A stretch of DNA of 64,000 bases from Candidatus Brocadiaceae bacterium (GTDB lineage Bacteria; Planctomycetota; Brocadiia; SM23-32): NCBI GenBank assembly GCA_012728835.1, contig JAAYEJ010000067.1, positions 1 to 64,000 of the forward strand, written 5' to 3'. Below are positions 35,503-41,934 of this stretch, piece by piece. The position numbers and the translations under genes are program-made. The notes under the pieces were generated by a model. The model worked only from the letters and a program-made list of their open reading frames with translations, was not told the origin of the DNA and ran no database searches. The first letter of the stretch is position 1. Every line of letters begins with the position of its first letter.

Positions 35503-36321
35503 ATGAAAACGCAGACGCCGATCCGGCCGGGTTCCGAACTGGCCGCCGAGTTCTGGGAACACGGCCGCAGCGAGTCGTGCCCTATCTACGACATGCACGG
35601 CCACATGGGCGAGTGGTATGCCATCTACTTCCCCCGCGCCCAGGCGGCCGAGATGATCCGCAGCATGGACGCCGCCGGCGTGAAGCTGCTCTGCTTCGCG
35701 CACCACGCGGCGCTGCTGGCGCCGGAGGTCGGCAACCGGCCGGCCGTCGACGCCGTGCGCGCCTTCCCCGATCGGTTGCGCGCCTACATGGCGATCAACC
35801 CGCAGTACCCGGACATCATCGAGCGTGACCTGGCGCAGTTCGACGGCATGCGCGACGTCTTCGTGGGACTGAAGTTCCTGGCCAGCTACCACCAGGCGGA
35901 CCTGAGGGACGGGCGCTACCGGCCCGCGCTGGAGTTCGCGAACGAGCGCGCCCTGCCGGTGCTCCTCCACACGTGGAAAGGGGCGGCGAACAACGGGCCG
36001 GAGCAGGTGCGGGCGATCGCCGGCCGGTACGAGCGGGCGCGTTTCCTGTGCGGCCACAGCTTCCACGACGACTGGGAGGCCGCCGTCTCCGTCGCCCGCG
36101 ACTGCCCCAACACCTACCTGGAGTTGACCGCCGTGCTGGGCTACCGCGGCGTGATCGACGTGCTCTGCGAGGGCGCCGGCAGCGACCGGCTGCTGTTCGG
36201 CACCGACCTGCCGTGGTTCGACGAACAGCACGGCCTGGGCGCGCTGCTCTCGACCTCGATCAGCGACGACGACATCCACAACATCTGCCACCGCAACGCC
36301 GAGAAGCTGCTGGGGCTGTAG
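35503..36321 (+). CDS. Amidohydrolase-2 family metal-dependent hydrolase
   Basis: A protein of 272 residues. Metal ligands His32 and His34 are in YDMHGHMGEW; later strands 'LPVLLHTWKG', 'RFLCGHSFHDDW' and 'DRLLFGTDLPWFD' supply the remaining His and Asp. This is the complete family-2 active site. GAGG lies upstream of ATG 35503, and the gene starts 4 nt after its paralogue, so the two are co-translated and could form a heteromer. It converges on the carbon-nitrogen hydrolase gene with only 3 bases between stop codons. Substrate unknown; decarboxylation of a sugar-derived acid or lactone hydrolysis are family precedents. Confidence 0.87.
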   Translation: MKTQTPIRPGSELAAEFWEHGRSESCPIYDMHGHMGEWYAIYFPRAQAAEMIRSMDAAGVKLLCFAHHAALLAPEVGNRPAVDAVRAFPDRLRAYMAINPQYPDIIERDLAQFDGMRDVFVGLKFLASYHQADLRDGRYRPALEFANERALPVLLHTWKGAANNGPEQVRAIAGRYERARFLCGHSFHDDWEAAVSVARDCPNTYLELTAVLGYRGVIDVLCEGAGSDRLLFGTDLPWFDEQHGLGALLSTSISDDDIHNICHRNAEKLLGL

Positions 36322-36324
36322 GCC

Positions 36325-37302
36325 CTACGCTCCGACGCCCGGCGGCAGCGTGGGCGGGCCGCCCCGCTCCCGGGCGATGCGCGTGCGGTTGTAGGCCACC
36401 CATTCCCTGGTCGACATCATCTTCTCGATCTCGACGAATCTGCCGATCGGCATCTCGGGGTCGGTGGACGTCATGAGGCAGCCGCTCTCGGCGCTGTGCC
36501 AGTTCCACCGGATGGCGTCGCCGTACTTCTCCTTCACCTGCGCCTCGCGTTCCCAGAGATAGCGGGACGGCAGCACGCGGTAGTCCAGGTCCACCCGGGC
36601 GACGGCCACCTGCCGGTTCTCCAGCGATTGCGCGACGACGCATCCGAGCGGGTCCACGATGAAAGACGGCGGCCGCATGATCGACCCGGCGATGTAGTAC
36701 TGGTAGCGATAGGCGTGGGAGACCAGAAGGCTGCTGCTCGGTGCGGCGGAGGTGAACATGACCAGTTCCGCCTCCCGGGCCGCCAGCGCCTCCCAGCCTT
36801 CCTCGAACACAACGTCCCAGCAGATCTGGATGGCCACCCGCCCGAAGTCCGTCTCGAAGACCGGGAACTCCGTGCCCGGCATCTGGCCGCCTTCGACCGA
36901 GTCGTCCTGCAGGACGACGGGGAACACCTTGTGGTAGACGCCGGCGGGCTCGCCCCGGCGGTCCAGCAGAACGGCCGAGTTGTGCACGACATCCCCGTCG
37001 CGCACGTACATGGGCACGACGATGTAGCAGCCGTGCGCGCGGGCCCGCTCGGCCACGGCGCTGACGGTGCGGCCGTCCAGATCCTCCGCGCCGCCCTGCG
37101 GGGAGGTGCCGGGCGGTAGTGCGAAGTGCTCGGGCAGGTTCAGGATGTCGGGGCTCCAGCCCTGCCGCTCGGCCTCGCGGGCCATCTCGTCGATCATCTG
37201 CAGGCCGTTGGCCAGGAGCGCGTCGGCGTCCCCCGCGTTGCGGATGGACAGGGTGCACGTTCCAACGACGGCGGGTCTCGGACCCGGCTTGCGCATGGTC
37301 AT
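36325..37302 (-). CDS. Carbon-nitrogen hydrolase (nitrilase superfamily)
   Basis: A protein of 325 residues with the Glu-Lys-Cys triad: Glu58 in LNLPEHFA, Lys125 in VYHKVFP and Cys161 in VAIQICWDVVF. Such enzymes hydrolyse amides or N-carbamoyl groups in the cytoplasm. GAGG lies upstream of ATG 37302; the third codon is also Met. It is last in the operon DegT - UroD-like - CN hydrolase, 53 nt after its neighbour. An N-carbamoyl or amide-bearing sugar derivative is a possible substrate, from context only. Confidence 0.9.
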   Translation of the reverse strand: MTMRKPGPRPAVVGTCTLSIRNAGDADALLANGLQMIDEMAREAERQGWSPDILNLPEHFALPPGTSPQGGAEDLDGRTVSAVAERARAHGCYIVVPMYVRDGDVVHNSAVLLDRRGEPAGVYHKVFPVVLQDDSVEGGQMPGTEFPVFETDFGRVAIQICWDVVFEEGWEALAAREAELVMFTSAAPSSSLLVSHAYRYQYYIAGSIMRPPSFIVDPLGCVVAQSLENRQVAVARVDLDYRVLPSRYLWEREAQVKEKYGDAIRWNWHSAESGCLMTSTDPEMPIGRFVEIEKMMSTREWVAYNRTRIARERGGPPTLPPGVGA

Positions 37303-37355
37303 GATGATGCCTCTTCCGGGCGGGCCATCCGGCGGGGGCCGCCCTCATGCAGACG

Positions 37356-38516
37356 TCAGGATCGGGTTTCGACGCACAGCCGCTTCCACTCGTCGATCAT
37401 GGCCTCGACGTTGCGCCAGGCGCGTTCCGTGTCGGCGCGGACATTGGTGACCGGCGCCAGGATGAAGCCGCCGCCGGGGGCCAGGACGTCCACGGCCTGC
37501 CTCACCTCCTCGCGGATCTCGTCCGGCGTGCCGCACTCGACCGTCAGGTAGCCGCACACGCCGCCCCAGAGGGCCATGCGCCCCTGCGTCTTCCGCTTCA
37601 TGAGCGGCAGGTCCAGCATGCGGTCCTGCGCCGGGTCGATGCCGAGCAGCACGTCGACGCCGGCCTCCATGAACATGTCCAGCAGCGGCATGGATGAACA
37701 ACTGACGATGTAGCCGAGCTTCGCGCCGGCGGCGTGGACCTGCTCGGCGTCGCGCTTGAGGATGGGGAACATGAACTCCCGGTAGAGGGCCGGCGACCAG
37801 AAGTCGGCGTTCTCATACCACCCGCGGCGGATGAAGACGTCGGGCTGCTGGCCCAGGATGACGTCCATCCGCTTGCGGTTCCAGTCCTCGATGATGGCGA
37901 AGTACTCGTGCACGAAGTCGGGGGCGTCCATGCACATCATCATCAGGTCCTGGATGCCGCTGAGCCAGCAGGCCATGTCGCCCTGCATGGCGACGCCGGC
38001 CATCGTGGCCAGCCCGCGTTCGGCGGCCAGCGCCCGGGCCTTCCCGGCGTCGGCGGCGTAGGCCTCCGCCTCCTCTTCGGTCGGGGCGGCCAGCAGGTAG
38101 CGCAGGGCGTCCAGGCTGTCGTCCGGCGTGATCAGGTGCCTCGTAGCGCGCACGATGATGAAGTCGGAGAGGAAGGGCACGGTGTCGCCGTGCTCCCAGT
38201 CTTCGCTCTTGCTCACGGTGCGCAGCAGCTTGCCGGCGGGCGTGTCGTATTCGCTGTGCAGGAGCGGGTAGGAGCCGCCGGGCGGGTCTTCGCGCCATTG
38301 CCGGTTCGTCACGCTCGGGGCGTGACGGACGGGGAGGTTGCCGAACTCGACCACGACGTCGAGGCCCATCTCCTGCTGGCGGGTGACGAAATCCTCCCGG
38401 CTGCTGCTCTTCCTGCTCAACGCCATGAAGGCGCTGAAACAGCAGGGCACACGGTCCGGTTCGCGGCAGTCGATCGCGGTCAGCACGCGGTCACGGGACG
38501 ACAGCACGTCGGCCAT
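37356..38516 (-). CDS. Uroporphyrinogen decarboxylase-like (UroD/MtaA family) protein
   Basis: A protein of 386 residues with the UroD TIM-barrel pattern: 'SSRDRVLTAIDCREPDRVPCCF' at the start, 'MQGDMACWLSGIQDLMMMCMDAP' in the middle and 'ALWGGVCGYLTVECGTPDEIREEV' near the end. In the related corrinoid methyltransferases (MtaA/CmuA) a zinc site starts H-x-C; here the strand reads GYIVSCSSMPLLDMF, with Val in place of that His. It is therefore neither a clear heme-pathway enzyme nor a clear zinc methyltransferase. Such genes are common in carbohydrate-degrading PVC bacteria. It lies 20 nt after the DegT gene. Confidence 0.85.
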   Translation of the reverse strand: MADVLSSRDRVLTAIDCREPDRVPCCFSAFMALSRKSSSREDFVTRQQEMGLDVVVEFGNLPVRHAPSVTNRQWREDPPGGSYPLLHSEYDTPAGKLLRTVSKSEDWEHGDTVPFLSDFIIVRATRHLITPDDSLDALRYLLAAPTEEEAEAYAADAGKARALAAERGLATMAGVAMQGDMACWLSGIQDLMMMCMDAPDFVHEYFAIIEDWNRKRMDVILGQQPDVFIRRGWYENADFWSPALYREFMFPILKRDAEQVHAAGAKLGYIVSCSSMPLLDMFMEAGVDVLLGIDPAQDRMLDLPLMKRKTQGRMALWGGVCGYLTVECGTPDEIREEVRQAVDVLAPGGGFILAPVTNVRADTERAWRNVEAMIDEWKRLCVETRS

Positions 38517-38536
38517 TGGAGCACCTCCCGGTGCAA

Positions 38537-39784
38537 CTATCTCTTGTAGGCCTTCTCGAGTTTCTTCAATGCGGCGACGATCTGGTCGGCGATCTCCAGT
38601 CCGTAGTTCTCATGGATCGGTATCGGGATGTTGTCCAGCATGGCCTGCTCCGCGTTGTCCGCCCGGATGACGGGCCGGCGCGGGCCCTTGTAGTCGGAGC
38701 AGGTCCAGGGGAAGCCGCCCTCGCCGAAGACGGTCATGGTCCGGAGCCAGGGCGCCGTCCAGAGGCGGCCGGGATAGCCGTCCATACAGGGGATGCCCTC
38801 GGCCTTGAGGGCGCGGCAGAACTGCTGCTTGTCAACCGTCAGGGCGTCCAGTTCGAGCTTGACGCGCAGGTACCAGTAGGAGCTCTGAGTCTGGGGCACC
38901 TGGCGGCCCAGCTTCACGGCGTGCCCGTCCTTCATGCCCTCCTTGACGGCCTCGCCGAGCTTGCGGCGGTGGGCGATCATGGCCGGCAGGCGCTTGACCT
39001 GCACGCTGCCGATGGTGGCGCCGATCTCGTTCAGGTTGCAGTTGATGCCGGCGCGCACGTTGCCGGGCTCGTCGAGGTGGAAGGGCTTGCCGCGGTCGGC
39101 AAACCGGCGCCCCTCCCAATGCAGGTCTTCGTTGTGCGTGTAGACGACGCCGCCCTGCCCGCCGGTGCTGAAGTGCTTGCCGAACATCGTGGAGAAGGCG
39201 GCGATGTCGCCCATCGTGCCGACCATCCGGCCCTTGTAGAGGGCGCCGTGCGACTGGGCGCAGTCCTCGACGACGTACAGGTCATGCTTCTTCGCCAGGG
39301 CCAGGATGGGGTCCATATCCACCGCCTCGCCCATGATGGGCGGGATGACCAGCGCGCGGGTGCGTTCGGTGATCAGCGGCTCGATCTGCTCGGCGCAGGT
39401 GTTGTAGCCCTCGCCGTCGGTGTCGGCCACGACGGGCACGCAGCCCAGCAGGGCGATGGGCATGATGCCGCCCGGATCGGTGATGGCCGAGACGATGACC
39501 TCGGAGAACGGCTCCAGCCGGAGGGCCCCCAGGGCGCAGTAGACGGCGTTGGAGCCGGAGTTGACTCCGTCGGCGAACCCGCCGCCCATGAACTCGACGA
39601 AGTCCGCCTCGAACTGCCGCTCGCGGGGACCGCTGTAGCCGAACGCGCCGCCCTCGGCGATGGCTTCGTCGAACAGCTCCACAACCGCCTGCTTCTCGGC
39701 CTCGGTCATGAGCCCGCGCGGCGGGATCGGCTCGGTCCGCACGGGGGTGCCTCCGTCGATGGCCGGCTTGTCTGCTGCAGACAT
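38537..39784 (-). CDS. DegT/DnrJ/EryC1/StrS family PLP-dependent aminotransferase
   Basis: A protein of 415 residues. The cofactor Lys is in AFSTMFGKHFSTGGQGG; 'VNSGSNAVYCALGAL' binds the phosphate, and 'LYVVEDCAQSHGALYKGR' contains the Asp that pairs with the pyridine ring. These enzymes transfer an amino group to keto sugars or cyclitols. GGAAGGGAAG precedes ATG 39784. It heads the three-gene operon through 36325. The 'GGTPVRTEP' start is typical of the sugar aminotransferase/dehydratase group found with Gfo/Idh genes. Confidence 0.92.
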   Translation of the reverse strand: MSAADKPAIDGGTPVRTEPIPPRGLMTEAEKQAVVELFDEAIAEGGAFGYSGPRERQFEADFVEFMGGGFADGVNSGSNAVYCALGALRLEPFSEVIVSAITDPGGIMPIALLGCVPVVADTDGEGYNTCAEQIEPLITERTRALVIPPIMGEAVDMDPILALAKKHDLYVVEDCAQSHGALYKGRMVGTMGDIAAFSTMFGKHFSTGGQGGVVYTHNEDLHWEGRRFADRGKPFHLDEPGNVRAGINCNLNEIGATIGSVQVKRLPAMIAHRRKLGEAVKEGMKDGHAVKLGRQVPQTQSSYWYLRVKLELDALTVDKQQFCRALKAEGIPCMDGYPGRLWTAPWLRTMTVFGEGGFPWTCSDYKGPRRPVIRADNAEQAMLDNIPIPIHENYGLEIADQIVAALKKLEKAYKR

Positions 39785-39869
39785 GGTCTTCCCTTCCTGT
39801 AAATCAGTGGATTGGCTCGGTCACGCATACAATGTGGTTCGTAGTGGGTCCGTCTAACAGATACGGCCG

Positions 39870-39898
39870 ATGCTACTGAATCGGCAGACGGCTTTCAA
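39870..39898 (-). promoter_or_regulatory. Sigma70-type promoter of the DegT operon
   Basis: Minus-strand TTGAAA (39898-39893), 17 nt, TAGCAT (39875-39870). The -35 overlaps the last codons of the upstream kinase gene. Confidence 0.5.
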
Positions 39899-40602
39899 GT
39901 TCCGTCGTCGGCACGGCGGGATGGGGGCCGGCGGGCCATGATCTCGAACAGTCCGTCGAGCAGGGCGCGCGGCACCCAGAGGCCGCCGAGATGGTGCAGC
40001 CACGTCGCCCTCGCCATTTGGGGTCCGCTGAACGTGTTCGGGCAGAGGCGCCGCTTCCAGTTGAGGACGGCCAGCCGGTCGATGCTCCCCAGCGCCCGGA
40101 GCAGGAGGCGCCCCAGGCGGCACGCGGGGTTGAAGCAGAGCGCGCTCTCGAAGTCGAGGACAAGCGGCGTGTCCTGTTCGGAGATGAGCAGGTTGCTGCG
40201 GTGCTTGAGGTCCAGGTGGACGACGCCGCGGGCGTGCATCTCGGCGACCATTCGGTCCAGCCTTTGCGTGACGGCCTCGGCACGGCCCGGTTCCAGCTCG
40301 CGCCTGCGCGCCTTGCGGCCTTCCAGGAGCGTCATCGCCACGCAGAAGCGGTCGGGGCGGCCGCGGAATCGGGGCACCCCGTCCAGGCCGCTCAGCGCCC
40401 GGAGGGCGCGGGCCTCGTGGCCCGTCCCGATCACGCCGAGGCGCCGCCAGATGCCGCGTTTGGCGGCGTAGTCCTTCAGCACGACGGGGCCGTCGGCAGT
40501 GTCATAGACGAACAGGTCCGCCTTGTACGGAAGCCCCCGCCGGAGCACCCGGGAGGGAAGCTCACGCAGGTCGTCGCGCGTCAGCTCGGGGCGGCTGTCC
40601 AT
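39895..40602 (-). CDS. Small protein-kinase-like protein (RIO/Kdo-kinase-like)
   Basis: A protein of 235 residues. Kinase motifs: Lys in GPVVLKDYAAKRG (beta-3), the catalytic loop VHLDLKHRSNLLI and the metal-binding LVLDFESAL. The catalytic loop has one residue more between Asp and Asn than classic kinases and resembles small RIO- or lipopolysaccharide-kinase-like proteins. It could phosphorylate a sugar of the LPS core or a protein. ATG 40602 is taken because the kinase fold starts soon after; no strong ribosome site is seen. It follows the Xre gene by 165 nt on the same strand. Confidence 0.7.
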   Translation of the reverse strand: MDSRPELTRDDLRELPSRVLRRGLPYKADLFVYDTADGPVVLKDYAAKRGIWRRLGVIGTGHEARALRALSGLDGVPRFRGRPDRFCVAMTLLEGRKARRRELEPGRAEAVTQRLDRMVAEMHARGVVHLDLKHRSNLLISEQDTPLVLDFESALCFNPACRLGRLLLRALGSIDRLAVLNWKRRLCPNTFSGPQMARATWLHHLGGLWVPRALLDGLFEIMARRPPSRRADDGT

Positions 40603-40767
40603 GGGGCGCCGATGGCGAAGGTCAGGTGGGCCCTGCGGAGCCGGCGGCATGGCCGGTGGGGCCCGCATTCTCGACATCACACAGGACGACCCGCGGCGGT
40701 GCCCCGGGCGCAGAGATGGCGCGTCGCGCGGCATCGGCGTCCGGCATGCGGGCCTCTCCGCACGCGG

Positions 40768-41613
40768 CTACTGTGCCGCGAGCGCCGTGAGGGCATGGAC
40801 CGTGCGGGATCGCGGCGCGCTGCGGCCGGTCTCCCAGTTGGAGACGGAATTCGCCGACACCCCGAGCTTGTCCGCCAGTTCCCTCTGGCTCAGCCCTGCC
40901 TTCTGACGGATCTCCCGCACCTGTTCGCTCGACAGCCCGGAGGCGGGCGGGGTTGAGGCGGTCGGCACCCGGCCGAGTCGTTCGGCAACGTCGGCGGTCG
41001 ACAGGCCGGCCAGTTCCGCCAGGGCCGCGCGGTTCTTCCTCGTGGGCACGGCCTTGCCGGCCTCCCACAGGGCGATGGACGCGGGCGAGACGGACAGCAG
41101 CGCGGCCAGGGCGGCCTGCGTGATGGCCAACTGGTTGCGGAGCTTCTTCAGTTGCTCGGGCTTCAGCGCAGCGGGCGCCTGAGCGCGTCCCAGTGCGGCG
41201 TCGACGTCGGCGGGCGCCATGCCGCGCAGCGTGACGATCTGGGCCAGATTCGCCTTGCGGGGACGCGAGCGCCCCGATTCCCAGGCCGTCACCGTCACCG
41301 CGGAGACCTCGAGCAGTTTCGCCAGATCCTTCTGCGTCAGCGACAGACGCTTGCGCAGGCTCTTCAGGGTGCGGGGAGAGAACCGTGCGTTGTCCACCGT
41401 CTCCTCGTCGGCCGGCGGCACGGCCATCTCGCTCTCGCGGACGCTCACAAGTTCGCCCACGGTGCCTTCGATCGCCTGTATCTCCTTGCGGAGGCTCCGC
41501 ACCTCGCGCGTCAGTTCGCGTACGCGCGCGGCGGTGTCGCCGTAGACCTGGTTGGCGATCCGCTTGCTGTGGTACTGGACCAGGTCTCTCAATGCATCCT
41601 CAACACGCGACAT
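40768..41613 (-). CDS. Transcriptional regulator with three tandem Xre (HTH_3) domains
   Basis: A protein of 281 residues. Residues about 27-60 are a predicted coiled coil ('RVRELTREVRSLRKEIQAIE'). Three complete cro/C1-type HTH domains follow at about 81-130, 152-203 and 229-279, each with the helix-turn-helix and the W-E-x-G-(R/K) ending: 'VTAWESGRSRPR', 'IALWEAGKAVPTR', 'VSNWETGRSAPR'. Most Xre proteins have one such domain. GGAGG lies 6 nt upstream of ATG 41613. Its promoter (41675-41703) is spanned by an inverted repeat, which suggests autoregulation. With a coiled coil it could dimerise and present six DNA-reading units. Targets unknown. Confidence 0.88.
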   Translation of the reverse strand: MSRVEDALRDLVQYHSKRIANQVYGDTAARVRELTREVRSLRKEIQAIEGTVGELVSVRESEMAVPPADEETVDNARFSPRTLKSLRKRLSLTQKDLAKLLEVSAVTVTAWESGRSRPRKANLAQIVTLRGMAPADVDAALGRAQAPAALKPEQLKKLRNQLAITQAALAALLSVSPASIALWEAGKAVPTRKNRAALAELAGLSTADVAERLGRVPTASTPPASGLSSEQVREIRQKAGLSQRELADKLGVSANSVSNWETGRSAPRSRTVHALTALAAQ

Positions 41614-41663
41614 CGTGTTCCTCCCGGCAGGGCTCCGGCTCTCAGAAGAATCCCGAACAGCAT

Positions 41664-41691
41664 GACATTGCGCCATTATCGCCGAAATGTC
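41664..41691. promoter_or_regulatory. Inverted repeat centred on the xre -10 box (candidate operator)
   Basis: GACATT (41664-41669) and AATGTC (41686-41691) are perfect inverted 6-mers with a 16-nt spacer. Their centre is 41677.5, the same as the centre of the -10 hexamer 41675-41680. This would let a bound dimer block RNA polymerase. Confidence 0.5.
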
Positions 41692-41703
41692 GGCCCTGTG
41701 CAA
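41675..41703 (-). promoter_or_regulatory. Sigma70-type promoter of the triple-Xre gene
   Basis: Minus-strand TTGCAC (41703-41698), 17 nt, GATAAT (41680-41675), 61 nt upstream of the start. Confidence 0.6.
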
Positions 41704-41741
41704 TGCGCGGTGGCCTGGCTGGACGTTCTGTCGCTTATGCA

Positions 41742-41760
41742 CAACATGGCAGTAATGTTG
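41742..41760. promoter_or_regulatory. 19-bp palindrome CAACAT-N7-ATGTTG
   Basis: Perfect 6-bp arms and a 7-nt spacer in the 321-bp gap between the divergent Xre and M16 genes. It shares the ACAT/ATGT half-site with the repeat at 41664-41691 and may be a second binding site. Confidence 0.4.
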
Positions 41761-41863
41761 GTCATCCTCCGAGGAACGGCGCGCTGCTACGGCGCGTTCG
41801 CTCTCCGCAGGGAGGCCGGCCGGGCACAAGTCACTGCGTTTCCGACGGACCGATGGCGCACGG

Positions 41864-41892
41864 TTTCGCGCGCGAGTTGTGGATGGTAGACT
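41864..41892 (+). promoter_or_regulatory. Weak promoter candidate for the M16 protease gene
   Basis: TTTCGC (41864-41869), 17 nt, TAGACT (41887-41892), 42 nt upstream of the start at 41935. The -35 is poor. Confidence 0.3.
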
Positions 41893-41934
41893 GAACGCTC
41901 TGGGGACCGGCTTCGACAACGGAAGGGAACGCCC

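Noticed and set aside
40603-40767. Hairpin after the Xre gene as a terminator
   Set aside because: GC-rich inverted segments (GGGCCC and CCGGC arms) are present, but imperfect and without a T-run; not strong enough to list.
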